A program made the position numbers and the translations under genes. The notes below the pieces were generated by a model. It was not told the origin of the DNA, searched no databases, and saw only the letters and a list, made by a program, of their open reading frames with translations. A DNA stretch of 64,000 bases from Dryococelus australis (taxonomy: Eukaryota; Arthropoda; Insecta; Phasmatodea; Phasmatidae): assembly GCA_029891345.1 (NCBI GenBank), contig CM057002.1:16862295-16926294 (forward strand). Reading direction: 5' to 3'. Below, one piece after another: positions 20,578 to 33,560 of the stretch (position 1 is its first letter; each line of letters starts with the position of its first letter).

Positions 20578-23500
20578 TAGGATGATGATGATGGTGGCAA
20601 TGGTGGTGGTGATGATGATGATGGTGATGAAGGTGGTGGTGGTGATGGTGATGATGGTGATGAAGATGATGATGATTATGATGATGATCACAATGAAGAT
20701 GATGGTAATGAAAATGATGACTATGATGGCGATGAAGATGATGGTTGATGATGGTGATTGTGATGGTGATTATGACTGTGATGGTGATGATGGTGATGAT
20801 AATGACAATGATGATGAAGATGAAGATGATGATAGCGATGATGGTGAAGGTGATGATTGTAAAGGTGATGATGGTAAAGGAGATGATGGTGCTGTTGATG
20901 ATGGTGATGATTGTAGTGATGGTGGTGCAGTTGATGATGGTGATGATGGTGATGGTGGCGATGGTAATTTTGATGATGATAATGAAGAAAATGACTATGA
21001 AGATGACAATGATGATGGTGATGATGGTAGTGATGGTGATGATGGTGAAGATGATGGTGATGGTTATGATGGTGAAGGTGGTGATGATGGCGATTATGAT
21101 GATGTTGATGGTGATTTTGATGATGATTGTGATGATGGTGATGAAGATGATGATGGCAATGATAATGGTGATGGTGGCAATGATGATGGTGATGATGGCA
21201 ATGGTGATGATGGCAATGATGGTGGTAATGAAAATGATGAAGATGATGATGATGGTGATTATGGTAATGGTGGTGATGGTGATGATGATGGTGATGGTGA
21301 TGATGATGGTGATGATGGTGATGGTGATGATGGTGGTAATGATGACGGTGATGATGGTGGAGATGATGGTGATGATGATAGTGATGACGATGATGAAGAT
21401 GACGATGATGAAGATGATGATGCTGACAAAGATGATGATGATGAAGATGAAGATGATGATGCTGACAAAGATGATGGTGATGATGATGATGATGATGATG
21501 AAGATGATGATGGTGCATTTGATGGCGGTGGTGATGATGATGGTGCATTTGATGGCGGTGGTGATGATGGTGGTGATGATAATGATGGTGATGGTGGTGG
21601 TGATTATGATGGTGATGGTAATGGTGATGATGGTGAAGGTGATGATGGTGGATGATGGTGATGGTAATGGTATTGGTGATGATGGTGATGATGGCGATTA
21701 TGATGATAATGGTGATGAAGATGATGAAGAAGATGATGATGGTGATTAAGATGATGATGATGGTGATTAAGATGATGACAATGACTGATGACGACAATTG
21801 TAATGATGATGATGGCAATGGTGGTGATGATGATGATGATGAAGATGGTGATGATGATGGTGGCAATGATGGTGGCAATGATGATGGTGATGATGGCAAT
21901 GATGGTGGTAATGAAAATGATGAAGATGATGCTGGTGATGATGATTGTGATGGTGATGGTGATTATGATAATGGTGGTGCTGGTGATGATGATGGTGATG
22001 ATGATGATGGTGATGACGATGGTGAAGATGATAATGCTGACAATGATGATGGCAATGATGATGTTGCCGATGATGGTGGCGATGATGGTGATAATGATGG
22101 TGGTGATGAAGATGATGATGGTGATGAAGATGATGATGGTGATGAAGATGATGATGGTAATGATGATGGTGATTATGGTAATGATAATGGTGATGATGGT
22201 GGTGATGACGATGATGATGGTGATGATGGTGCTCATGACGATGGTGATGAAGATGATGGTGTTGATGGTGGTGGTGATGACGATAGTGATGATAATAGTG
22301 ATGATGATGATGGTTATACTGAAGATGGTGGTGGTGATGATGGTAATTGTGACGATGATGGTGATGGTTACGATGGTGATGATGATGGTGATGAAGATGA
22401 TTATGGCAATGATGATGATTGTGAAGATGAAGTTGGCGACAAAGTTGATGTTGGTGGTGATGATGATGGTGAAGGTGATGATGATGTTGATGGTGGTGGT
22501 CATGATGAAGATGGTGATGATGAATGTGATGATGGTGGTGATGGTGATTGTGATGGTGATGATGGTGATTTTGATGATGATGGTAATGAAGATGGTGATG
22601 GTAATGATGGTGGTGATGATGGTAATGATGATGGTGATGATAGTGGTGGTGAAGATGGTGGTGATGGTGATGAAGATGGTGATTATGATGATGATGGTGA
22701 TGACGACGATGTTGGTGATGATGACGATGATGATGATGGTGGTGATGATAATGAAGATTATAATGGTGATGATGATGATGACGATGAAGATGATGGCGAT
22801 GATGATGGTGGTGGTGGTGATGATGAAGATGATGCTGAAGATGACAATGCAGACAATGATGGTGGTGATGATTATGATGATGATGGCGACGATGATGGTG
22901 ATGATAACGATGGTGATGGTGTTGATGATGATGGTGCTGATGGTGGTCATGACGATAATGGTGATGAAGATGATGGTGATGGTGGTGATGATGATGGTTA
23001 TACTGATGATGGTGATGTTTGTGATGATGGTATTATGAGGATGACGTTGATGATGATAATGACGGTGACGATGATGATGGTAATGGTGGTGATGGTGACT
23101 ATGTTGATGGTGATTATGGTGGTGATTATGGTGATGGTTATGATAATGATAATGGTGATGATGGTGATGGTAATGATGATTGCTATGATGGTGATGAAGA
23201 TAATGAAGATGATAGTGGTGATTTTGATAATGGTGATGGCGATGATGATAGGGTGATGATGTAGTGATGATGATGATGAAGATGATGACTAAGATGATAA
23301 AGATGATGAATATGAAGGATGATGAAGATTATGATAAAGATGGATATGATGAAGAAGATGAAGATGATAATGAAGAAGATGATGAAAATGCTGATGATGA
23401 TGGTGATAATGGTGATGGTGATGATTGTGATAATGGTGAAGGTGATGATGGTTATGATGATAGTGATGGTGATAATGGTGGTGATGGTGATAATGGTGGT

Positions 23501-24322
23501 GATGGTGATAATGGTGGTGATGGTGATAATGGTGGTGATGGTGATGATGATGGTGATGATGATGATGATGATGATGGTGGTGATGATAGTGGTAATGGTG
23601 GTGATGGTTGTGGTGATGATGATGGTGATGGCGATGATGACGATGATGATGAAGATGTTGGAGATGAAAAATATGAAGATGATGAAGTAGATGATGATCA
23701 TGAAGCTGATGAAGAAGAAGAAAAAGAATAGGTGATGAATATGAAGAAGATTATGATGATGAATAAGAAAGAGAAAAGAGGATGGTGAAGATGATGATGC
23801 AAATGAAGATGTTGATGAAGATGAAGGTGGTGATGACTGTGGTGATGATGGTGATGTTCATGATGATGGTGATGACAGTTAAGATGATGAACATGATGAT
23901 GAAGATCATGAAGATGATGATTATGTTGATGAAGATGGTGGCAATGAAGATGATGGTTATGAAGATGAGATGATGAAGTTGATGATGGTGGTGGTGGTGG
24001 TGGTGGTGAAGATGATGATGATGGTGGTGGTGATGAAGATGATGATGGTGAATATGATGATGCTGGTGATGAAGATCATGATGATGGTTGTGGTGATCAA
24101 GATGATGATGATGGTGAAGATGGTGGTGATGAAGATGGTGATGATGGTGAATAAGAAGAAGATGGTGATCATAAAGAAGATGAAGCTGATGATGGTGATG
24201 ATGAACATTATGGTGATGAAGATGATGGTGATGATGGTGATGGTAAAGAAGATTTTGATCATGAAGATGATGAAAATGATGATGAAGATGGTGAAGATTT
24301 AGATTATGATGATGATGCAGTA
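20578..24322 (+). repeat. Degenerate (GAT)n trinucleotide array, 3.7 kb
   Basis: Nearly every triplet in one register is GAT or a one-step variant (GGT, GAA, AAT, GAC), with local higher-order units such as the repeated GGTGATGGTGATAAT at 23469-23550. Long open frames (up to 534 codons, Asp/Gly-rich on plus; His, Ser or Ile/Thr on minus) follow directly from the unit, since GAT, ATG, ATC, TCA and CAT are all sense codons. I do not regard them as genes. The array lies in a spatacsin intron, with its plus strand antisense to the gene. Confidence 0.95.
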
Positions 24323-25130
24323 CAGAAATAATATCTAAACTATACCTCAAGTATAATTATGTACTAAAGTCACATTTTTGAAAAGAAGGCAGAAAAAACA
24401 AGTAAGTTACTCACTGTGTGATATACTGTGGATACACACATACATGCAAAAAAGTCGGACAAAAACATTTCCCATACAAATGCACGGTTAGTCCAGGCAA
24501 ATTAGACAAAATATAAGAAAAAATCCCAGAGATTTGAAAATTGGCACAGGTGTTTATCTTGACATCCTTTTCAACATACTAAAAGTCCCCACTGGTGAAG
24601 GGAGTTGAAACCATTTAAAGGGACTTATTTTTTTTAGCGTTTTGCCAATATCTCAAACACTATTAGGTTTCAGTGAAACACTAAAGTGTAATACACTAAA
24701 TTATATTATATATAACTTCTTACCAGTACAGTCTTATGCATATTATTCTTAAAGTCAATAAAGGTGCTAGAACAAGTGAACTTTGGATAATTTCCAAGAA
24801 TTGGGCATTTTATAGGGGGGAAATATATTTCGGGTTATCTTACAACTGATACGTATAGATGAATATCACAGCTTATGAAACAGAAATAATATTGAAAATT
24901 ACTATACAGTTTTATTTGCGAACAAGTTCATGCTAACACCATCAACTACTATTTGTTTAAATTCTCACAATTTAGATTATGTTTCTTTTTAGTTTTTGTT
25001 TTCTAATATGACTGCTGCCTACTACACTTAGGTGCAAAGAGACCATAAATAAATTCAGAGAGTCAGGAAGCTGTAGATACCCCAGGAATCTTATTTTTGG
25101 ACTAATAACACTACCACCTTGCTATTCATA
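24323..25130. other. AT-rich intronic spacer
   Basis: No gene or recognisable element. It separates two unrelated simple-repeat arrays. Confidence 0.45.
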
Positions 25131-25522
25131 AAAGATGGATGGATAGACACATGGATAGAAGAAAGGATGGATTGATGGATGGATGAATGGATGGATAGAT
25201 GGGTGGTTGGATGGATAGACGTATGGATGTTGAATAGATGTTGGATGGGTTGGTGGATCGGTGAATGATGGATGGATGGGTCAGTGCATGGGGGTGGATG
25301 GGTGGGTGGAAGGATGCATGGACACACAGATGGACGGAAAGACGCACAGGCAGACGGACTGAAAAACAGAAGGAAGGATGGATGGAAGGACGGATGTAAG
25401 GGTGGATGGATCAATGGAAATGTGGATGGATTGATGAATGGATTTATGGAATAATGTATTGATTAAATGATGGATTGACTGACTGATTGATGGATGTACA
25501 GATGGATGAATGAATGAAAACA
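25131..25522 (+). repeat. Degenerate (GGAT)n tetranucleotide array
   Basis: About 390 bp of GGAT/GGAC/GAAT tetranucleotides. Open frames on both strands (Ser/His/Ile/Pro on minus) are by-products. It abuts the 3' end of the gypsy LTR at 25523. Confidence 0.9.
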
Positions 25523-27265
25523 CCGATGCGTGGCTGGATAGGCACGATTGTTGAGGATTTTGTCTGCTAGACCAAAAGCGGGGTGGTTTAGATTAAATAC
25601 ATGACGAGACAAAGGGTGTTGGCTAGTGCGATTTGACTATTGCTTCCTGGGTGCCGTGGTTGTAGTGGGTTTTACCCAGGCGTAGCAAGCTTGGCCTACG
25701 CTGAACTGGCGATTCCACAGGTTAGCTTCATTTGTCCAGAAGTGGACGTTATCCCAGCTGAATCATATAGCAGTGCCGGTTAACAAAACTTTTACCACGG
25801 GATGGCACGAGGGAAGAATTTGTATACACGGAGATACAAATAAGATAGTTACCGGAGCAGCCGATACTGACTCGTGCCTGAGTTGGGCGGTGCAGTCCTG
25901 TTCCACATGTCGCTCCGGTATGGGTTGAGGAAGTGCACTCAACTGTCTGACGACAAGGAACGCTGCGTATCGTTCGCTGCGTTTCGTTCCCTACATTTAC
26001 GGCCGTTCCTATGGTCGTAAGGCATAGAGTCACTGCTTACAATATGCTAGGTACACCTTGACGTGAACAAACTAAACACAGTTTATAGTGTCAGTCCGGT
26101 TTTGGCTTGCTAACCAGGCTCTGTTAAGTCTCCACTGATCCACATGCATGCGGGCTGATCAGAGATGGGGAGCTGTTTGGTTCACGAATGCTGCCACTAG
26201 ATGTGCGTCCACACAGGGATGGGCGTCAGGTCTCAAGCTACAGATATTCCAGCACTAACAATGTTGGGAGATAAGGTAATAACTCGAGACTGTCGCTTCT
26301 CCCTGGGTGAAGGTGTTGCTAGTGGTTGTTGCTCTCTGTTCCTCTCTGCCGGCACTGGTACAGTGCTGTGGCAGTTGGAAAGCAACAGATGGCCGGCTAA
26401 TGGGTGTGTAGAAAATATAACGGACCCCTGAAGGGCGCATGCGGTTGAAGTTAATTTGGTAATATCAATTACCCAGTTCTTGTCAATGGTGTACGTAGCA
26501 ACCTGTGTCTAGCCGGCAAACTGACAGATACTCTCAGAAATAAAAGCGTAAGATAGGAAACTAAAATATATTTATTGATGGTTCAATAAACATTCGATGC
26601 GTGCTACCTCATAGGGCAACTGAGTACTGAAGGTTACTATGCTGGCCAGGTGTAGGCGACCTGGTTCTAATGGAAAAGCGGAAAGAAATATCTAAATGAA
26701 AAAAGGTACAATACTTCTAAACTGGTCTAGAAAAGTGTCTTGATGAAACAAAGGGAATTTAATGTGTTTGTGAGTGTGTTCGCTGGTCGACGTTCGTCGT
26801 AGGTGAAGTAGCCGCAGGGGGTGTACTCAATTCTTTGAAGTTATCTGGAGGTCCCAGCACTGAGCAGTGCTGTAGGAAATCGCAAGAGAAGAACAAGAAT
26901 GACTCTCAAGCTCAGTAGCGTCCTGACATATAGTGGAAGCTTGTAAGCTGCCGGCGCGGGGTGCGGGGAAGGCGTGACGTCCTCCTGCCCTGGTTGGCCT
27001 GGGAAAACTCTGGTAAGCGTTTCTCCTTAGTGCCTCATTGGTGACACTCGGCCTTGCCTGAGGTCTGGGCAGCTTGTAGGCTCTCAGCGTGGGGTAGTGG
27101 GGGGCGTGCCTTCTGGGTTGCGTAACCTCCAGTTGAGAAGGATTCGCTCATAAGTTACTGCTGCATGTAGGGTAGACATGTCTCTCTAGTCTGTAGTGGT
27201 GGAAGAGGTATTCTTGGCAATGAGTCATAATCGTATTAGATTAGCTGTATAAGCAGCACACGTCA
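25523..27265 (-). mobile_element. 3' LTR (LTR-A) of gypsy element 2, 1743 bp
   Basis: The minus-strand LTR ends at 27265 with GCACACGTCA, immediately beside a polypurine tract. Its other terminus (GATGCGTGGCTGG) at 25523 is degenerate. Landmarks: hairpin CCAGGTGTAGGCGACCTGG 26646-26664, palindrome TTTATTGATGGTTCAATAAA 26571-26590, a second hairpin with arms 26328-26333 and 26381-26386 and inner GCACTG/CAGTGC, and ORF-A starting at 26025 (MPYDHRNGRKCRERN), frame-shifted later. Confidence 0.85.
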
Positions 27266-28665
27266 ATTCATCCCCCCTCCATTGCGATGAAGACTCATCA
27301 TGGGAAAAGTGGTGGAGAAAGGCATACGTCCCCTCTCTGGAAGGTCTAGGTCTGTGTAGGCATTGGTAGACAGGATGAGAGAGATAGCACGAAACATATT
27401 TTTTATACACAGGTAGGCAGGACTCTTAAGTTGAAGGTGCTTGACTACTGTAGCAGCGCATATTCTACGCGCTGTGGTCGTCCGGCCGGCGAAGTAAAAA
27501 TTTGGAGTCGCGCGGATGGTTGGCGGCCATGATTATCTGTCTTTTGGGCTGCGTACTTCTCTGCCCCTCGCCCTGGTGATTAGGCTTTGCTGATGATGTG
27601 GCGAGTGTGTGTATTTCCCCCATGTTACAAAGATTACGGGTTAGGAAGACATGTGGGACAGGTGTCCCACCAGCCTACATTTCATTTGCGTGCCATTAAC
27701 AAAAACCAGCATAGTACTAGTGGATATTAAATGCAATAGTACATAAAAACCTGAAAGAAAAATTATATGAAACAAAAGCACCTCAAAAAGAGGGAACTAA
27801 AAACAATGATAATTAGAATACGTACAAGCCTTACTCGCAGAAGGTGTGGAAACGCCACTACTATCCTGGAGCTTGCTGCAGTGAGTTAGGAAAGAAATAG
27901 GAAAATCTTTCAAGGGAACCTTTGTGTCTGTCAGCAAGCTAAATAGTTACGTGTGTCAGATTGCAAGGTGGTCGTGCGCACGTTGGTCACTTAATACAAT
28001 AGATATAAACACTGAAAATTGGAAGTTAAAAATATCTTGCACCAGATTTGGGGAGCTTTAACGCTCGGAGTCTTTGGTTGTTATCCTGAGTAGACGCAGA
28101 AGATATTGCAAACAGAAGAACATACAAATATAAGCATACGTATAAAAATATCCTCCTACAAAACAGCATTCTTTCTTGTAGACGATCTTCACATATACAC
28201 TTTCAAAACGTATTAATATATTTTATTGTGTGCCTATACATCAAATCAGATTTAATATTAAAAAAACATAAAAAAATTAACCTAACTATCCCTTGCGGGA
28301 GTCCATCTTATATTCTAGGTCTAACAGCTAAAATGTACACTGTATATTTTCGTTGGAATGTTCAAGGTAAGTTCCTGAGGAATGTTCAATTTTGTCCGCG
28401 CTGAAAAAAACACTTTTACACTATGGCATTCTTTATGCAAGCAATCTTCATACAAACACTTTCAAAACATATGGTGACATTTATAGATTTACCTACACAT
28501 CAAGTCAGATTTATGGATGATCATTATAAAAATATATAAAACCTAAATTTCATTCTAATGTCGTAGTCTCTGTCTTAAACTTAATCACTGGCACTGTGGT
28601 AGCCATTACTGTCATTGTGGTGAGCAACCATTCGTAATGCTACCTACTTAAGTGGGCTGTCGGCC
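27266..28665 (-). other. Gypsy element 2 3' UTR and polypurine tract
   Basis: The tract next to the LTR reads GGAGGGGGG on the minus strand (27271-27283). The remainder is the inverted counterpart of 7535-8990. Compared with the copies at 8 kb and 63.5 kb, this one lacks about 90 bp around 27970 (corresponding to about 8230-8320), a private deletion. Confidence 0.8.
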
Positions 28666-28820
28666 TACCTGTAGGCCAGAATGTTTCTCTGACGGGGCAG
28701 TACGGGGGAGAAAGGTCTCCATCCCGACTGCGAGCAGCACAGCTAATCGTGGTACCAGGTTGTGGGCGGCATCGACAGTCTCGGTGGCCAGGTCCTGGGA
28801 CGAGGCAGTGGAAGGGAGAT

Positions 28821-29217
28821 TCAACTAGACCTCCACTGTGGGTGATGATCCTGTTGAGGGGTAGTGGGTGGCATCAACGTTATCCATGAAAGCAGCATCT
28901 CGCATAGCAAGAAAGTGGGGTGGAAGTCTTCCAATCTGGCAGCTCGACATCCTGATGAGCGGGTTGTCCTGCGTAGCAGGTTGTTGCTGGGGCGGAGCAC
29001 TTTTGTCCGAGCTAGATGTTCTGGCTGGCAGGTCTTCCTGTGTGGCAGGGTCTTGAGGTGGAGCACTTCCGGCGTGGCAGCTCGACGTTCCGATGAGCGG
29101 GTCTTCCTGTGTGGCAGGTGGTTGGGGCGGAGCACTCTTGTCTGAGCGCGAGGTCCGGCGGTGTGGTTTTTTCTCCATGGCAGGGGGTTGGGGCAGAGCA
29201 CTCTTATCCAAGCTCAA
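28821..29217 (-). pseudogene. Pol C-terminal tail with tandem 22-23-aa repeat
   Basis: Between the integrase frame and the 3' UTR, about five units of 66-69 bp repeat, read as SDKSAPPQPPATQEDPLIG, CHAGSAPPQDPATQEDLPA and SDKSAPPQQQPATQDNPLI, with weaker units either side. Proline/glutamine-rich, presumably disordered. One stop at about 29253 separates this from the integrase frame. The corresponding place in the 6.6-6.8 kb copy has a single, non-amplified stretch. Confidence 0.65.
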
Positions 29218-29252
29218 CGTCCAGAGTTCTGGTGGTCTAGTGGCATTTTGTA

Positions 29253-30830
29253 CTACTTCATCAGAGGACGACTTCGCTGAAAATTGGGATGGTCTTGACT
29301 TCTGGCTCCGTAGTTGTACCAGGTGGAGAGGTAGGCACTTGGAGGATTCCTACCCCTCTCACCAAAGGTGCTCCTGATTGATTGCTCGCTAATACGGCTT
29401 GATCGGCAGTGTGTTTGATGGGGTTCTCTGTCACGGGGACTTTGCCAGGATAATTCGGAGCAGCTAGATTTTGTTTTAACTGCTATCATCTCGGCGTAGC
29501 AGCATTGCGTCGAGGGCATTGATCTGATGGAGAATAAACCCTGGCGTTGTTCTACATCAGGCGTCCATGGCGCGATGTAACTAGGTGGCTTGTCAATCAT
29601 GATGGGGGTTTGTTTGGGTCTTGTCAAAGGTCCTGGCTCTGTATCAGTTACTACCCTTATGGGTGGGGGTTCGTCTTCATCCCCTGATTGGCCAAATGTG
29701 TCTCCTTCGGCATTGTCGTCCCCAAGTTTTGGCATGTGCCCTAGGTATGGTTGTATCTGACCTCGGGTGGCCTCACAAATCCGTCCGCGTATATCCTCAG
29801 CCCAGTAGACGTCTCGCTTGCCTACGATGCGGTACAGTACATCCAATTTGTCAGCAATGCCAGCACAGACTTGGTTGCTGGCTTTACTGAGTGGGTGACT
29901 TCGCAGGACGATGCCTTCCCCTACGTGGAATTCCCTTACCCCTGTCTTCGGATGGAGATATTTCTTAAGAATATACGAATTCTGAGCTTTCTGGGCATGC
30001 ATATTATGGGCCAGGGCTGCTAGCCGGATGTCCTTGGGTTGATGCATATCAGTGGACTCGCTTTCCCACTGCCAGTCGCCTGGTCGGCACAATGTTTGTC
30101 CCAGGAGTAGGACGCTCGGACTGGTGTCGATGGCCTTATTCGTACGGCATTGAAGGGCAAACACTATGGTGGAGATGTGCTTATGCCAATGCTTGTGATC
30201 ATTGTCCGCACTGATACGGAGGCATTTCTTGATCTCCTGGTTCCTCCGTTCAGTGGGGTTGGCTTGGTGATGGTAGGGAAGGGTAATCCAGGTTTCTACC
30301 CCCACTCTTAACAGGAGGTTTGCAAATGACGGCTGGTAAACTGGGTGCCATTGTCTGTCAGTATGGCTTTCGGATAACCCCATCAAGTGAAAATCTCCGC
30401 CTCTCATTTTCCGCATGATTGGGGTGATTTCTTGGCTGGGTAGAGGAAATGCTTCTACCCATATTGAAAATTGATCCGTTACTATGAGTAGGTAGCGGTC
30501 TCCTTTTGTGCTACGTGGATACAGTCCCATCAGATTGGCAGCGATGTGGGTCTAGGCCGTCTTGGGTCTCCGTGATTTTGCGGTGGTAGTGGGAACCGGG
30601 TATGCTTTGCCTCGGCAGCACATGACACAGTTGCTGACATACTGCCAGACATCGTAACTTATCCCGTCCCAATTGTAACAGGTTTTAATATCCAGCAGGG
30701 TTTCCCTGGTACCCGGGTGACCAGTTTGGGGATGGACGTTATGGTGCCGGCATATATCAGCTCATAGTTGCGGCGGAACCCAGTTCTTCCACTGCGTATT
30801 GGGCTGCCCACTACTTGTCCATACGACATC
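29253..30830 (-). pseudogene. Gypsy element 2 integrase
   Basis: Minus strand. A zinc-binding HHCC segment about 30790-30610 ends in SNCVMCC. The core follows with a stop near 30545, then MGLYPRSTKGDRYLLIVTD (first catalytic Asp), a disturbed second Asp region (SHTDRQWHPVYQ), and LPYHHQANPTERRNQE containing the catalytic Glu. The C-terminal part has YWAEDIRGRI and an acidic stretch DEDEPPP. Function in the family: insertion of cDNA into chromosomal DNA. Disabled by stops and the altered second Asp block. Confidence 0.85.
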
Positions 30831-30919
30831 ATCCTGTAGCGAATACCGTTGGGGCTGTTCCCGCAGTAGACGTCTGATGTCGGGATCCACCTGTTGGCTT
30901 AAGGTTATTTGTTGGTGCG

Positions 30920-31424
30920 TTATTTGTAATTGAAGAAGTTGGATTTCTTCTTCCGGACTTCTTTCGATCTGAGGTGGGGGAGACTTTTCTCCTCCTCTTC
31001 CTCCTCAGCTTTCTCCTCCAACGTCGGGGAACGAGACAGGGAGTCTGGCAGGTCATTCATCTTACCTGGGCGAAGTTGAACCTCGAAGCCGAACTCACTA
31101 TGTCCCACCGGCTGAGTTTGGCCTTCGAATTCCGGGACTCGTGTAACCATTGGAGTATGTTCGTAGAATGAAGTTTTGCCCTTCGAGACAATACTGATAT
31201 TTCTTCACGGCCCAGATAATGGCCAGACACTCCTGCTCATTAATGTGGTAGCGCTGCTTGGTTTCATTTAAGCGGGTTGATGCATATGCATGGGGTTGTC
31301 CTCCTATGTCTTGCTGGTATAATACTGCACCCAGGCCGTTTTGACACGCGTCCAATTGCAGTATTAAGGGTTTGTTTCCTTGCGGCTGATGGAGTTGGAG
31401 AATATTCTTGAAGCTGTTCTTCAA
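30920..31424 (-). pseudogene. Gypsy element 2 RNase H
   Basis: LILQLDACQNGLGAVLYQQ with the first catalytic Asp (LDAC in place of TDAS), then RYHINEQECLAIIWAVKKY with the catalytic Glu. A frameshift near 31150 is followed by MNDLPDSLSR, matching the conserved NxxADxLSR end of gypsy RNase H, and an acidic EEEEEEK tail. It degrades the RNA strand of the RNA:DNA hybrid in active relatives. Confidence 0.85.
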
Positions 31425-31436
31425 GTCAGCAAACGC

Positions 31437-32545
31437 TCATTGTTGTTCCGGGCCCCAATGCCAACGGATGTCTTTCTCGAGAAGTGGATGTAGCTGTGCC
31501 ATATATTCTGCAATGTATGGAACAAAGTCTCGTAACCAATTACACAGACCCAGGTACCGTCGTAGTTGTCGCTTATTTGTAGGTTCTTCCGTTTCTTCAA
31601 TTGCTCGTATTGAACTCTGTTGCGGGAAGTTTCCCTCGGGCGATATGACGTGTTCCAGATAATCTATTGATGACCTGCCGAAAAAGTTTTTTGACAGCTT
31701 ACAAGTCATTCCATGTAATTTGAATCTTTCCAATACTCGTTGCAGATGGTCTAGATGTTCCTCCCAACTATTAGAATATATTATTACAGCGTCGAGCTAG
31801 GCGAAGCAGAATTAGCCGACGTAATTTGACATTAATTGTTAGAATGTTGCGGGGGCGTTTTTCAAACCGAAAGGCATGACTCGAAATAGTAAAGTATTAC
31901 CATCAGGTGACGTAAAGGCTGTATACTTTTGACTGTCTGGATGGACCATAATCTGCCAGTATCCAGACTCCATGTCAAGAGGCTGAATATTTTGGCATTG
32001 CCAATATCTTGTAGTGTATGAGACAAGTCTATAGCTGGAGGAGCGATTGGGTGGATACCTTCATTTAGTGACTTGTAATTTACGCAAAATAACAATTTCC
32101 CATCTTTCTTAGGCACAAGGACCACGTGTGAGTTATATGGGGAATTCGATGACTCCACGATCCCCTGATCCTTCATGTCGTTGACCTGCTCCATGATGAT
32201 GTCACGGCGGCGGGCTGACACTTGGTATGGACGCTTGTAGACTGGTGCGTCAGTGGTAAGCCATATTTCATGCTGTATGGAACGTGTCTGTTGTAGCAGT
32301 CCTCCTTGTCCGAATGCTCGGGCGTTCTCATCTAGTATGGCCTTTAATTGGTAGAACTCTGGTTTGTCGAGTTCATGGTTAATGCTCATTGGGTCTATGG
32401 GCATTGGTGGAATCTCGTCTGGGTTTTGATCCCAGTTTACAGTAATACAGTTGGTTTCTCCCAGATAGGCTCTATGTTGTCCGTGATCTACAATGCATTG
32501 ATAGCGGATGAGCCAAAGGCACCCTAGTATTACTGATTCGGACAT
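31437..32545 (-). pseudogene. Gypsy element 2 reverse transcriptase
   Basis: The frame 32545-31862 carries IQHEIWLTTDAPVYKRPYQV, VESSNSPYNSHVVLVPKKDG and FCVNYKSLNEGIHP, standard gypsy RT fingers. The catalytic box near 31795 reads stop-LDAVIIYS instead of YxDDIIIYS, so the Tyr and the second Asp are lost. The thumb/connection frame 31733-31437 has RYLGLCNWLRDFVPYIAEY. An aspartic protease segment precedes it at about 32790-32600 (LALLDLAATGNF). Confidence 0.85.
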
Positions 32546-32599
32546 GGTTGGTGATACAATAAATTCTGTTGGTGTAGCAATATTTGAACTTTTATATTA

Positions 32600-33560
32600 A
32601 AGGTGATTCAGCCTGTTATGTCCAGGGTGGAATCGGGTTGCACCATTCATACTATTTGGTTTTGTGGTCTAAGTTTGGCGAGCTGGTTTGGCGTTAACAA
32701 ATTTCTTCTGATAAAATTTCCGGTAGCCGCCAAGTCAAGTAAGGCTAACACCGTATTGTTATTTACCTCCACCTCTACGTATGCGGCTATGGAAATCGGT
32801 GCTTCCTCACTTAATCCTTGGAGGATGGGCGCTTGTAACCCAGGGGTGGTGGACTGCTTCGTACCCTGGCATCGGCTTTTCCCGGCTTGGTAGCAGAAGT
32901 TGGTTTTCCAACAGTTCGTGTTGGGATATTTGAAAGTGTTTTGTCAACTCGGTTTGATGGAACGGCAGCTCCTTCTTGTTTCCGATGGCAGTCCTTGTTG
33001 CAGTGGTTCTCCAGACAGAACCAGCATTTTGGTACGCCTTTAGGAGGTGCAACAGGTTGTATACCTCAGGGGCCTCGGTGGATACTGATTTTAGAAGACA
33101 TTCTGCTCAGCTTCTCGGGCCTGATTAACTAATTCATCTAAGGTTGTGGGTCTTGCTGTCATGAGTACGTTCCGGAGATTTGGCAGTAACGTTCATCCGA
33201 TGGAACGAACTGCAGTAGCTTCGTCGACTCCGGGGAACAAACGTTGAAACATTTGTTCTTTTCTTCACATGAAGATTTCCACTTCTTCGTCGAGTACCTG
33301 AGTCTGGCTGTAAAACTGTGTCGTTAGCCTAGCCAACATCTCCTCGCCCGTGAATTCCGCCGCTATCTGGTTACTGAACTGCTTCAAAGTCCGTTAAAAA
33401 TTCTCCGTATCTTTCCCAACATGTGAAGGCGAGGCCCTTTAAATGCCCGGCCCGGTCAACCCGTTGTTTCAGTGGCAAGTCTATTTCTTTGAATTCTTTT
33501 TCACATTCCTGTGTGAATGCTACTGGGTCTTCGTACTGGACATATACTGTGTGTCACCAA
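32600..33560 (-). pseudogene. Gypsy element 2 gag and protease
   Basis: Read 5' to 3' on minus: EDPVAFTQECEKEFKEIDLP from 33530, a Trp/Tyr-containing capsid-like stretch, EFTGEEMLARLTTQFYSQTQ about 33350, MTARPTTLDELVNQAREAEQ about 33160, and zinc knuckle CWFCLENHCNKDC at about 33030-32990 (CX2CX3HX4C). The protease LALLDLAATGNFIRR follows near 32780. Several frame changes and stops. Homology to the element stops near 33560, and no 5' LTR follows, so the copy is 5'-truncated. Confidence 0.75.

Noticed and set aside
23469..23550. Regular 15-bp repeats considered as a CRISPR-like array
   Set aside because: No unique spacers; it is a local higher-order unit of the GAT repeat in a eukaryotic intron.
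20582..23731. Asp/Gly-rich open frames up to 534 codons on plus and His/Ser/Ile/Thr-rich ones on minus
   Set aside because: They are a direct consequence of a (GAT)n repeat, in which most registers lack stops. No conserved or complex protein sequence is present.
25091..25523. Open frames in the GGAT array
   Set aside because: Low-complexity by-products of a tetranucleotide repeat.
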